Assembly: GCA_903918755.1 (NCBI GenBank)
Contig: CAIXFN010000001.1
Location: 1-50,679, forward strand
Direction of reading: 5' to 3'
DNA length: 50,679 nt
Source of the DNA: an uncultured Pedosphaera sp.
Lineage (GTDB): Bacteria; Verrucomicrobiota; Verrucomicrobiia; Limisphaerales; Pedosphaeraceae
Part shown: positions 39,696 to 46,877 of the stretch, one piece after another
Layout of the letters: each line of letters starts with the position of its first letter
Numbering within the stretch: the first letter of the stretch is position 1
The notes under the pieces: model-generated
The model's input: only the letters and a program-made list of their open reading frames with translations
The model's database searches: none
Told to the model about the DNA's origin: nothing
Made by a program: the position numbers and the translations under genes

Positions 39696-40289
39696 TCAAG
39701 TGGTTTGCAATTGGGTGGTGCATGCGGCTGCGAGCGGGTGACTGGAAGGAGAAAGAGCAGAGGTCGGCGCGGTCGGCGTGGCCGAAAAACCGGCTTCTTG
39801 AGTGAGCATTGCGCGGGACATGGCGAAACAAAGTCCGAAGGCCAGCAGAATCATGCGGCAACGACTTCCGACGAAAAAGACACTGGACGGCTTGGGCCGG
39901 TCCTCAACCGGCAGGCTGTCCTGCTCCAGGAACTCTCGAATGTGTATGAGATCGTCCTTCAGCAGGTAGCCACTGGCCCCTGCCCGGCGAGCGGCTTCGC
40001 AGAAGGCCGCGGTATTTTCCACCGTAACAATGACAATCCGGGCGCCGGGATCGCGAGAGCGAATGGCGCGCACCGCCGTTAATCCATCCATGGGACGCAT
40101 CCCGAGGTCCATCGTCACCCAGTCCGGTCGGTGCGCAAAATATGCCTCGACAGCGGCCTGACCATCGACCGCCTCCTCGATGTCCTCGGCCAGGTCGCCC
40201 ACCGTCGCTCGGATTGCCTGACGCATCCGGGCGCAGTCGTCCACAATCAGAATTCTGCCAATTCGCTTGGCGACGGGGCTGGCGTTCAC
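39696..40289 (-). CDS. Stand-alone receiver-domain response regulator with hydrophobic tail
   Basis: The product (197 residues) carries a CheY-like receiver over the first ~125 residues. It has the acidic pair Asp17-Asp18 (ILIVDDC), phospho-acceptor Asp61 (WVTMDLGM), the conserved Thr in VIVTVEN and Lys in YLLKDD. No HTH or enzymatic output domain follows. The rest has one short hydrophobic segment (MILLAFGLCFAMSRAML) and a Ser/Thr/Pro/Ala-rich end. It starts at GTG 40289 with GGAG a few bases upstream. It lies 144 bp after the NarL-type regulator gene and its stop is 20 bp before the giant gene's ATG, so the two are probably co-transcribed. It may act as a phosphate sink or a protein-interaction output for the kinase; that is inference. 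Whether the hydrophobic tail is a real membrane segment or read-through of former intergenic DNA is unclear. Confidence 0.8.
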   Translation of the reverse strand: MNASPVAKRIGRILIVDDCARMRQAIRATVGDLAEDIEEAVDGQAAVEAYFAHRPDWVTMDLGMRPMDGLTAVRAIRSRDPGARIVIVTVENTAAFCEAARRAGASGYLLKDDLIHIREFLEQDSLPVEDRPKPSSVFFVGSRCRMILLAFGLCFAMSRAMLTQEAGFSATPTAPTSALSPSSHPLAAACTTQLQTT

Positions 40290-40348
40290 GCGCTCCAGAG
40301 TCGAAGAAGCGCGGGGAATTGGCTATTCGGAGGCTTACGGAATTTGCA

Positions 40349-40389
40349 CTACGTAGGTCGACGCATTTGCAGGTACGTAGTTTTACGTA
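40349..40389. promoter_or_regulatory. Cluster of three TACGTA palindromes
   Basis: TACGTA occurs at 40350-40355 (within CTACGTAG), 40374-40379 and 40384-40389. All lie in the 144-bp gap between the two response-regulator genes and upstream of the receiver/giant-gene unit. Centre spacings are 24 and 10 bp, about two and one helical turns, as expected for cooperative binding on one DNA face. NarL/LuxR-type regulators such as the one encoded next door commonly bind short palindromic or inverted heptamers. Assignment to that regulator is inference. Confidence 0.5.
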
Positions 40390-40400
40390 CATCGCCGGCC

Positions 40401-40419
40401 CCGACGCGCTGTGCGTCGG
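40401..40419 (-). terminator. GC hairpin after the NarL-type regulator
   Basis: An inverted repeat CCGACGC-GCTGT-GCGTCGG lies 14 bp past the stop of the response-regulator gene. It has a 7-bp perfect stem and 5-nt loop but no following T-run. It could be a partial terminator or attenuator separating the kinase/regulator pair from the downstream unit. Confidence 0.35.
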
Positions 40420-40433
40420 ATGCGCCGCCATGG

Positions 40434-41084
40434 TCAGAGTTCGGTTTTGTGAGCCAGAGCGAACTGCAGGAGCTTATGGCTGCCGTGAAGTTCCAGCTTG
40501 CCGCAAATATTGGCTCGATGCGCCTCCACGGTGCGCGGACTGATGAAAAGTTCCCGCCCGATCTCTTTGCTGGTTTTGCTTTCCGCCACGAGTTTCAGCA
40601 CGCAGCGTTCCATCGCGGTCAATTTTGCGAGGGCGGGGCGTTCCGCCGCCAATTCGGCGGAGCGCTGGGTCCGCTTGATCAGGCAGCCGGAGAGGGCTGG
40701 CGTCACATAATACTCACCCTGGGCCACCCTCTCGATCGCCCCGATCAGCTCACTGAGGGCGTTTTCCTTCAGCACGTAACCCTTCGCTCCCCGATCCAAC
40801 GCTCCGAGCACAAAATGCTCCTCCTTGTGCATCGTGAGGATGATCGTCGCGACGGGCGGCTCGAAGTTTTGCAGCGAGCGAGTGAGATCCAAGCCGCTGG
40901 CCTCCCGCAAATGAATGTCCACGATTGCGACCTGAGGTTTCGCGGTTTTGATTTGAGTCAGGGCATCCGTCACGTTGGACGCCGAACCGACGACCGTCAT
41001 GCGGATGTCCGATTCAATCACCTTGCGGACACCCTCCAGAAAAATCGGGTGATCATCCACGATAAACACTTTAATCCTGCTCAT
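40434..41084 (-). CDS. NarL/LuxR-family response regulator
   Basis: This is a 216-residue two-domain regulator. The receiver has Asp10-Asp11 (VFIVDDH), phospho-acceptor Asp56 (VAIVDIHL), the Thr of IILTMHK and the Lys of YVLKEN. A LuxR-type helix-turn-helix follows (~150-210): LTAMERCVLKLVAESKTSKEIGRELFISPRTVEAHRANI. It acts in the cytoplasm as a DNA-binding transcription factor when phosphorylated. The ATG overlaps the stop codon of the sensor-kinase gene (ATGA, 41081-41084), implying translational coupling. The kinase next door is of the HisKA_3 type that normally pairs with NarL-like regulators. Likely targets are the downstream TACGTA cluster and the giant gene; this is inferred from position only. 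Confidence 0.93.
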   Translation of the reverse strand: MSRIKVFIVDDHPIFLEGVRKVIESDIRMTVVGSASNVTDALTQIKTAKPQVAIVDIHLREASGLDLTRSLQNFEPPVATIILTMHKEEHFVLGALDRGAKGYVLKENALSELIGAIERVAQGEYYVTPALSGCLIKRTQRSAELAAERPALAKLTAMERCVLKLVAESKTSKEIGRELFISPRTVEAHRANICGKLELHGSHKLLQFALAHKTEL

Positions 41085-44000
41085 GAGCGGCTATTAAGTA
41101 CAGGTACGGTAACGGTCAGACGGCAGCCTTTGCCGGGCGCGGATTTGATGGACAAGGCGCCGCCGATCAAACGTGCGCGTTCAATCATGCCGGGCACGCC
41201 AAAGGCGCCTTGGCGCCCGCCGACGGCGGGATCAAAGCCGGTGCCATTGTCCTGAATGGTAAGCCGGATTTCGTTGCACTCCCTTCGGAGTTCCACGATT
41301 ACCCTGTCAGCTTTGGAATGTTTTAACACGTTGTTCACCGCTTCTTGCGCGATGCGATATAGCTGAATGGCAATTTCACTGCCAATCAAATTACCGGTCT
41401 CCTCCAGATCGGAAAGTATACTTGCGCTCGTCGCCCCGCGAATGCGCTCCAGCATGGATGCGAGCGCCTCGCGCAATCCCAGGCAGTCCAGTTCAGCGGG
41501 TCGCAAAGCCCGCGCGGTCGCGCGAATTTCCTCCAGCGCTTGGGTCACCTCCGCGGCGGCTTGCCCGAGGTGCTCCGAACTCGCATCCGTCGCCGCCTTA
41601 TTCATTTTCGCCAGGGAAAGATGATTCTTGGCGAGAATGAGGCTCTGGCCCACGCCATCGTGGAGTTCGCGCGCAATTCGCTGGCGCTCTGATTCTTGTG
41701 TCTCGAGGATCTGCCTGGCGAAGGCCTCCTGCGCCTTCCGGCGGCGTTCCATCTGTTTAAGGCTTAGAGCAAACACGATGAATACGGAGCCGGCTAAGGC
41801 CAGCATGAGGCACCCCTGAAACCATTGCGTTTGCCAAAAAAAGGGCAGAATCGCCAGGTTTAGCGTCGCGCCCGATTCGTTCCAGACACCGTCGTTGTTG
41901 CAGGCTGAAACCTGAAAGCGATAATTGCCGGGCGGAGGCCGGGTATAGGTCGCGGTCTGGACATTGCCGCCCTCCACCCACTCGGTTTCAAACGGCTCCA
42001 ATCGGTAACGGTAGCGGTTCTTCTCGGGGGCGGTGAAACTCATCGCGGCGAAGCGTAACTGGATGCGAGAACTGCCGGCCGGAATCCTGACCGGCCTGGC
42101 TTGCTCGGTCGGTGGCTGATCAAGGGAATAGATTTCCCGGTCATCCACCTTGAGGTCCTCGATCAGCACCGGCGGTGGCAGTCGGTTTTGCGGCAGGTGT
42201 TTCGGATCGATGACTGCCAGTCCGTTGACAGTTGTGAACCACAATCGTCCATCCGGCCCTTTCATCACCGCGGGTTGGTACCCCGTGCACTCGTTGGATG
42301 GCAGACCGTCCGATTTCGAGAATACCGAGAATTCCAAACGCGCAGGTTGGCCGGTCTGGAATTGTTCCAAAGCCTCGCGGCGGCAGCGGAGGATTCCATG
42401 CGGCGTCGCCAACCAGATGAAACCCAGATCATCCTCCAGAATCCCGGTGATCGGGTGGGCCGGCAGGCCATCTTCCGGCCGAATCGCCACGACCCGGCCA
42501 TCCTGGAATCGCATCAAGTCGCGCGCCCCAATCCAAAGCGCTCCGCGGGAATCGCAATAAAGAGACCGGACGGGCTTTCCTTTGAGGTTTTCCAGGGAGG
42601 GGACTGGTTCCACCTGATCACCGGTCAACCGGTTCAAACCGCTTTCGGACCCAATCCAGATGCGACCATCCCGATCCTCGGAGATCGCGTTGATTTGATT
42701 GTCCAGCAGGCCATTTGTCGTGGACCAGGAATGAAATTGTCCATGCGAGTATCGCGCCAGGCCTTTGATCCCGCCGACCCAGAGTTCGTCACGGCTGCTT
42801 TCGAAAAGTGCCCGGATGGTGTCTTTTAGCATTCCCGGATCCTTGCCGCCGACGTAATATTCCAAGTGATTGTTTGCTGGATCAAATTGGAACAGCGGTC
42901 CGCCATAATTGCCAATCCACAAATTGCCCTCCCGGCTGGTCAGTACGGTCCAAACCAGCGAATCTCCTTTAATACCGGGTAACGAGACATGGGAAAACCG
43001 GTGGCCGTCAAAATGGTTCAATCCGCCTTGGAGCACCGCCACCCACGCAGTGTTCGTTTTTTCAACCGCCACCGACAGTGCTACTGTCCGGGTCATCCCG
43101 GCCTGAACTCCAAACCCGCGTACCGACCATTGCTTCAGGCGGATCAAGCCGCCCCCATCGGTTCCCAACCAGAGATTACCCTCGCGATCCCTGAACTGGC
43201 TCCGCAACAGGTCGTTGGGCAATCCCTCGGCGTGAGTCAGTTGGCTCCAATTTCCCAAGGCATCCCGATGGGCGAGTCCCGCCAGCTTGGACACCAAGAT
43301 TTCATGATTGGAATCCTCGTCCAGGAGATACCCGGAAAAGAATTCCGGGAGAATCCCGTCCTCCGTCCATTGCCCATTGGAATAGCGCAATAGACGATCC
43401 TGGTTTTTGCCCGCGATCACCAGTGCGCCACCTGTCCGCAAGGTCCGCAGGCATTTCAACGCTTCATTTTCCAGCTGCGGAATCATGACTTCCCAGCGGC
43501 CCCCGTTGAACCGTGCGATGCGGGATCGTGACACGGCCCAGGCATTTCCCTCCGCGTCGATCTTCAAACTACCCAGCGTCTTCCAATCCGGTGCGGGTGG
43601 GTTCTCGCAAACGACGACAAAACGGTTCGATTCATACTTCAAAAGTCGTCCAGCCGTATCCGATACCCAAACCGACCCCTCGAAACCGGTTTCCAGAGAC
43701 ACGCATTCCCCCTCCGGCATGCCATCTGCGGCTCCCAGCGTCCGAAAAAATCCATTGGTTCCAACCACCAACCGTCGATTCTCCCCTCGCAACCAGATTC
43801 GCCCTTGGGTGTCCGCCCGGAGGGTGGTAAACACCTCGTGGGCCAGCGCCGGATATTGATCGCCCGCGAACACAGCGAAATGACTGCCATCAAATCGAGC
43901 CACCCCCCCGAACGTGGAAACCCAAATCGAACCATTCGCGGCTTGCGCCATGGAGATGACCGAGTTCTGGGGCAGCCCATCATCGCTGGTCCAGCAATCA

Positions 44001-44107
44001 ATGATGTAATCCGACGGAATCGGCGGCAACTCGCCCCGCACCCGGCTGGTTTCGCCGGGCAGCAACCAGATCATCGCCCAGAATAGGATTGTTATGAAAC
44101 GCTGCAT
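41081..44107 (-). CDS. Two-component-regulator-propeller sensor histidine kinase
   Basis: The 1008-residue protein has a signal sequence (ITILFWAMIWLLPG). It then has two consecutive seven-bladed reg_prop-type propellers (about 35-650), recognisable by repeated G.IW.GT..GL.R...G and LP...I..I..D..G.IW motifs. A Y_Y_Y immunoglobulin-like domain (YRYRLEPFETEWVEGG...PPGNYRFQVSACN, ~690-755) and one membrane helix (~765-790, GCLMLALAGSVFIVFALSL) follow. The HisKA_3 dimerisation domain has His816 in RIARELHDGVGQSL, and the ATPase domain has N-box EAVNNVLKHSKA, G1 DNGTGFD and G2 FGVPGM. This is the layout of extracytoplasmic carbohydrate-type sensors in Bacteroidota and Verrucomicrobiota, lacking the fused receiver of hybrid kinases. 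The ligand is unknown. The gene overlaps its regulator by 4 bp. Confidence 0.92.
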   Translation of the reverse strand: MQRFITILFWAMIWLLPGETSRVRGELPPIPSDYIIDCWTSDDGLPQNSVISMAQAANGSIWVSTFGGVARFDGSHFAVFAGDQYPALAHEVFTTLRADTQGRIWLRGENRRLVVGTNGFFRTLGAADGMPEGECVSLETGFEGSVWVSDTAGRLLKYESNRFVVVCENPPAPDWKTLGSLKIDAEGNAWAVSRSRIARFNGGRWEVMIPQLENEALKCLRTLRTGGALVIAGKNQDRLLRYSNGQWTEDGILPEFFSGYLLDEDSNHEILVSKLAGLAHRDALGNWSQLTHAEGLPNDLLRSQFRDREGNLWLGTDGGGLIRLKQWSVRGFGVQAGMTRTVALSVAVEKTNTAWVAVLQGGLNHFDGHRFSHVSLPGIKGDSLVWTVLTSREGNLWIGNYGGPLFQFDPANNHLEYYVGGKDPGMLKDTIRALFESSRDELWVGGIKGLARYSHGQFHSWSTTNGLLDNQINAISEDRDGRIWIGSESGLNRLTGDQVEPVPSLENLKGKPVRSLYCDSRGALWIGARDLMRFQDGRVVAIRPEDGLPAHPITGILEDDLGFIWLATPHGILRCRREALEQFQTGQPARLEFSVFSKSDGLPSNECTGYQPAVMKGPDGRLWFTTVNGLAVIDPKHLPQNRLPPPVLIEDLKVDDREIYSLDQPPTEQARPVRIPAGSSRIQLRFAAMSFTAPEKNRYRYRLEPFETEWVEGGNVQTATYTRPPPGNYRFQVSACNNDGVWNESGATLNLAILPFFWQTQWFQGCLMLALAGSVFIVFALSLKQMERRRKAQEAFARQILETQESERQRIARELHDGVGQSLILAKNHLSLAKMNKAATDASSEHLGQAAAEVTQALEEIRATARALRPAELDCLGLREALASMLERIRGATSASILSDLEETGNLIGSEIAIQLYRIAQEAVNNVLKHSKADRVIVELRRECNEIRLTIQDNGTGFDPAVGGRQGAFGVPGMIERARLIGGALSIKSAPGKGCRLTVTVPVLNSRS

Positions 44108-44311
44108 CCTTAATGGGGATGATTATGGCAATGAGCGTGCCGAAATTCAACATCCTCGGAGCTTCTACTTGCGATAAGCAAAGCACAAATGAAGATGCGA
44201 AATTCATGAGTTTAACTAATGGCATGAGAGGATTTTCGCGTTGCACAAGAATTCCGCTGACGCCGTTCCGGACGGCATACTGAATGGTCGGCCCCTCCGT
44301 CGAATTGACGT

Positions 44312-44659
44312 TTACTTCAGCCAGACAATCGTGACGCCCTCGTTTGTGGCTCCCAAATCCTGGTCGGCGCGCATTTCCGGGGCGGCTTCGAGCAGGTTAA
44401 GGGTGGTGGGGTTGAAAATGGTGAAGTCCTCGCCTGGAATAAAATCCCGGATCACCCGTTCCTTTTTGCGTAATCCGAACGATTTCCGCAGCCCGACGCA
44501 GAGCGACCCGCCCTTTCCCGACGAACCGTATCCGTGAATCACCTTAAGCACTTTTGCCCCGCCCAGCTTCGCCTGCTTGATCTCGTCAATTACCAAGCGA
44601 CGCGCCTCTTCCAGGGTAGGAATACCTGCCTCCACATTGAATGTTTTGATAGCTCTCAT
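44312..44659 (-). CDS. Smr-domain protein
   Basis: The 115-residue product is a stand-alone small MutS-related (Smr) domain: FNVEAGIPTLEEARRLVIDEIKQAKLGGAKVLKVIHGYGSSGKGG. The conserved HGxGxGxL-type loop is represented by IHGYGSSGKGG, and the N-terminal DLHG-type element is replaced by FNVEAG. Smr domains nick or bind DNA or RNA structures; recent work on some members links them to rescue of collided ribosomes. This short form lacks MutS parts, and without the usual DLHG its nuclease ability is doubtful. The ATG at 44659 has no clear Shine-Dalgarno. It is co-oriented with the kinase gene 204 bp downstream, with a small hairpin (GCCGT-TCCGG-ACGGC on the plus strand, 44262-44276) between them, so it is probably a separate transcript. 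Confidence 0.8.
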   Translation of the reverse strand: MRAIKTFNVEAGIPTLEEARRLVIDEIKQAKLGGAKVLKVIHGYGSSGKGGSLCVGLRKSFGLRKKERVIRDFIPGEDFTIFNPTTLNLLEAAPEMRADQDLGATNEGVTIVWLK

Positions 44660-44681
44660 TTGGGTTGAACCGGGGAAATTG

Positions 44682-44701
44682 GGTCACCGGTTACTGTGAC
44701 C
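44682..44701. promoter_or_regulatory. Operator-like inverted repeat upstream of the Smr gene
   Basis: GGTCAC and its complement GTGACC, separated by 8 bp, lie 23-42 bp upstream of the Smr start codon, in the 175-bp gap after lexA. Spacing and symmetry suit a dimeric repressor or a promoter-proximal hairpin. No regulator is assigned. Confidence 0.35.
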
Positions 44702-44834
44702 GAAGTAAAAAGACAAAGGGCAGGCACCCCAGCAGTTCCGCCGTAATCCGGCAAATTTGATTCCAAATGAAGCTGCGGAACGCGGCGAGGAAGGCGTCCG
44801 AGTCGAGACGAGCGATGGAGCGGGACGGCATGGT

Positions 44835-45461
44835 TCATTCCCGCGCCCTCCGGATAAGCGCCCGGAACACACCCTGGATCATCAGTTCCTCGGAGGGGAG
44901 GAAGTCCGGGTACTTCGGGTTCTCGGCCTTGAGGAAGGGTTTGTTATTCTTGATTACGAAGGTTTTGAGGGTGCTTCTTCCGTCGATGAGGGCGGCCACC
45001 ATCTGTCCGTCACGGGGTTCCGGACCATGCTCCAGAATCACGGCGTCGCCGTCGCACACGTGCCGACCTATCATGGAATCGCCGACAACCCGCAAGGCAA
45101 AGGTATTGTGGGTGGGTTTAAAGCCGACCGTGTTGATGTCCACCGAGACGAGGCCTTCGGGTTCCTGCTCGCGGTAATCCCCAAATCCGGCCGGGATCGA
45201 GCCGAAGAGCGGAATCTCCGCCACTTCAGTCCTGAGAATGGGTCGCGCATCCTTCGCCAGCTGAAACGTTCGCGCCTTTCCGGGGGTGGCAATCAGCGCG
45301 CCCTTCTTGATGAGCGCCCAAACGTGGCAGGCAGCGGCGTGGGGGCTGGCAAATCGGAATTGGGCGGCGATTTCCCGATGGCTGGGACAGGGCAGCCCGG
45401 CGGCCAGTTGATGGGCAATGAAGGCGCGGACAGCTTTCTGTTTTTGGGTCAACTCTCGCAT
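44835..45461 (-). CDS. lexA: LexA-family SOS repressor
   Basis: The 208-residue product from ATG 45461 (MRELTQKQKAVRAFIAH) has the LexA winged-HTH (PSHREIAAQFRFASPHAAACHVWALIKKGAL) and the S24 self-cleavage domain. Visible elements are the scissile Ala91-Gly92 in IPAGFG, the nucleophile Ser129 in VVGDSMIG, and general base Lys166 in GRSTLKTF. Length and order match typical LexA (about 200 residues). It should repress DNA-damage genes and autocleave with RecA filament. An upstream TTG at 45470 would put the operator inside the coding sequence, so the ATG is preferred. An 18-bp palindrome overlapping the start (45462-45479) makes autoregulation very likely. The HTH has a less common Phe-Arg-Phe recognition context, so this may be a second, divergent LexA paralogue rather than the main one. 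Confidence 0.88.
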   Translation of the reverse strand: MRELTQKQKAVRAFIAHQLAAGLPCPSHREIAAQFRFASPHAAACHVWALIKKGALIATPGKARTFQLAKDARPILRTEVAEIPLFGSIPAGFGDYREQEPEGLVSVDINTVGFKPTHNTFALRVVGDSMIGRHVCDGDAVILEHGPEPRDGQMVAALIDGRSTLKTFVIKNNKPFLKAENPKYPDFLPSEELMIQGVFRALIRRARE

Positions 45462-45479
45462 ACTGTACAAATGAACAGT
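45462..45479 (-). promoter_or_regulatory. LexA box overlapping the lexA start
   Basis: The plus-strand sequence ACTGTACAAATGAACAGT is palindromic at its ends (ACTGT...ACAGT) and contains TGTAC-N4-GAACA. That is one base from the Verrucomicrobia-type LexA motif TGTTC-N4-GAACA (from memory). It also fits CTGT-N8-ACAG. It directly abuts the lexA ATG. Confidence 0.75.
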
Positions 45480-45498
45480 AGTCGGGAGCAGTTGTCAA
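45470..45498 (-). promoter_or_regulatory. Probable lexA promoter, near-leaderless
   Basis: On the minus strand a perfect -35 TTGACA (45493-45498) is followed after 17 bp by a poor -10 TTCATT (45470-45475) lying inside the LexA box. The predicted start of transcription is about 1-3 nt before the ATG at 45461, and there is no Shine-Dalgarno. The mRNA may therefore be leaderless. The -10 is weak, so the exact start is uncertain. Confidence 0.45.
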
Positions 45499-45834
45499 TC
45501 TCCCAATCGGGCGGACGCCCTGAAGCCGGGATGATCAGTACTGTTACGGCACGGACTGAGGAATTCCAGGATCGCTTTTGATCGTTCAAAGGCAATTCCC
45601 TCAAGCCGATTCTTGAAGGAAGAGAATGTTTTCGATTTCGCGGTGTTGGCCCAATTCCTGACCAATCCTTCTGTCCGTGCCCGTGATATAAGTTTTATAA
45701 ATGAATCGAATCCGCAGAGTTACCGGGCAGTGGGCGAGTAATCGCCCGGTTGGCCCGAATTCTGAACGGATACCAAATCTGGTGTCCGTGGGGAACCGCT
45801 AAGCTCCTAACCGATTGCTGTAACGACAGTTACG

Positions 45835-45858
45835 ATTGGTGCCGGTGGTCGGACTCGG
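45835..45858 (-). other. tRNA-Leu 3'-end fragment (att-like), right copy
   Basis: The 24 bp are identical to 4954-4977 and in the same orientation. On the minus strand they read as T-loop/T-stem/acceptor 3' strand ending CCGGCACCA. The remaining tRNA body is absent. The flanks share only scattered short matches with the left copy. Confidence 0.6.
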
Positions 45859-45948
45859 ACTGTGTTTCCGGTCTCAGACACCCATAAAATCGCATATTTC
45901 CTAAGGATTTCAAGAGAATTTGCGTTAACTCGCCACTATTTGTGGCCC

Positions 45949-45994
45949 CACTGTCAGTATTTTCACTGACAGTTTCACTGACAGTGTCAGTGAA
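45949..45994. promoter_or_regulatory. Palindrome cluster (TTCACTGACA / TGTCAGTGAA)
   Basis: A perfect 10-bp-arm inverted repeat with a single central G occupies 45974-45994. An extra direct copy of the half-site TTCACTGACAG is at 45962-45972, and a related ACTGTCAGT is at about 45949-45957. Three or four regularly placed half-sites in 45 bp suggest a repressor or recombinase binding region. Confidence 0.45.
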
Positions 45995-46213
45995 GTTCGG
46001 CGGCTCAATCTTCCTCAAAATTGACGTTGTCGATCCGGAATTTGCCAGGACATTGAGCCGCCAGATGGGCGGAGCGCTCCTTGCGGAGGGCTGACGCCAG
46101 CACAAAATGGCTGGCTTGTCACAAAATCTTAATGGAACTGAGGCGGTTTTTGGTGGCATTGGGGAATGTGGCGCACTATAATCGCAGGGTCCGGACGAAA
46201 ATAGCTACTCGGA

Positions 46214-46516
46214 ATGGAAACCCTCATGGAGCGCGTAGCGGATTCTGATTCAACACGTCGTAGGCATCTTGTTTTCCACACGGTTTCAAGCATTTGCCTT
46301 GGGGTATTTTGCGGCCTGATGGCGGCTGAAGGATTGAAATCGATTGCCCAGGCCCTTTCCCTTGAAAAGCAGAAAATTTGTGACTGTAAGCTTTACAGGC
46401 CGGTGATGGCGACAATCGGAGGGGGAGCGCTTGGGCTTTGGGAAGTATATCAGGGATTACGACAGCGTGAAGGGAGTCAAAATCAAGGGAATCCCAGCAA
46501 ATCCATCCCTCGCTGA
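46214..46516 (+). CDS. Hypothetical small membrane protein
   Basis: The 100-residue frame has two apolar stretches (LVFHTVSSICLGVFCGLMAAEGL and, after a CDCKLYR loop, VMATIGGGALGLWEVYQGL) and a polar basic tail. I recognise no family. The Shine-Dalgarno is weak; an internal ATG at codon 5 is an alternative start. It precedes a second small apolar protein by about 50 bp. Independent evidence of coding is limited to hydrophobic patterning, so the call is tentative. Confidence 0.4.
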   Translation: METLMERVADSDSTRRRHLVFHTVSSICLGVFCGLMAAEGLKSIAQALSLEKQKICDCKLYRPVMATIGGGALGLWEVYQGLRQREGSQNQGNPSKSIPR

Positions 46517-46525
46517 ACAAATTTT

Positions 46526-46554
46526 TTGACAAATAAACAAGGTGTGATTTATTC
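46526..46554 (+). promoter_or_regulatory. Possible promoter before the second small membrane protein
   Basis: A perfect TTGACA (46526-46531) is followed after 16-17 bp by an AT-rich TTTATTC that can serve as a weak -10, just upstream of the 46560/46569 start codons. Confidence 0.35.
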
Positions 46555-46559
46555 GATTT

Positions 46560-46877
46560 GTGAAGCGGATGGACTGCTTCATCGAACCGAAAATGTTTAT
46601 GATTCCATTCGACGGAGACCAAGTTAAAAAACTGGATGGCAAACAAACAGCAGGAGCAATCATCGGTGGCGCTTCTGGGTTTGGCGCTTCTTTGGGGGTC
46701 GCATCTGCCGTAATCGCCCCTGTGGCTGCTGTCAGTGGACCGCTTGCGATTCTTACTGTGCCAGCCGCAATTGCGGGTTGCGTGATCGCTGGTTCACTGT
46801 TTGGAATGCAAGCTGGAGCCAAGAACCCTGCTGGGAGTGTCATGGGTTTCCTGGGTTTTGTCGACCGCAACAAGTAG
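46560..46877 (+). CDS. Hypothetical Gly/Ala-rich membrane protein
   Basis: The 105-residue frame opens with GTG at 46560; an ATG at 46569 is an equally good start. A polar N-terminus (DCFIEPKMFMIPFDGDQVKKLDGKQ) leads into two glycine-zipper-like apolar segments (AGAIIGGASGFGASLGVASAVIAPVAAVSGPL and AAIAGCVIAGSLFGMQAGA). Glycine-zipper helices occur in small membrane-active proteins, toxins and holin-like peptides, but no family is recognised. A TTGACA-type promoter precedes it. Confidence 0.45.
   Translation: MKRMDCFIEPKMFMIPFDGDQVKKLDGKQTAGAIIGGASGFGASLGVASAVIAPVAAVSGPLAILTVPAAIAGCVIAGSLFGMQAGAKNPAGSVMGFLGFVDRNK

Larger units (their letters stand above)
45481..46213. other. Non-coding stretch with tRNA-Leu fragment and palindromes
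   Basis: No convincing gene is seen. The stretch holds a TGGTGTCCG-type repeat piece near 45774, the right tRNA-Leu 3'-end fragment (45835-45858), a cluster of TTCACTGACAG palindromes (45949-45994) and an 11-bp inverted repeat GGCGGCTCAAT (45999-46009) / ATTGAGCCGCC (46052-46062). This is the sort of content expected at a worn integration boundary. Confidence 0.5.

Noticed and set aside
39676-39861. Longer N-terminus for the giant protein starting at 39861
   Set aside because: The extension lies wholly inside the receiver-protein gene on the same strand and precedes a clear signal peptide at 39675.
45830-46159. 109-codon minus-strand frame
   Set aside because: It runs through the tRNA-Leu fragment and the palindrome cluster; its TDTVSETVSENT part only reflects the DNA repeats.
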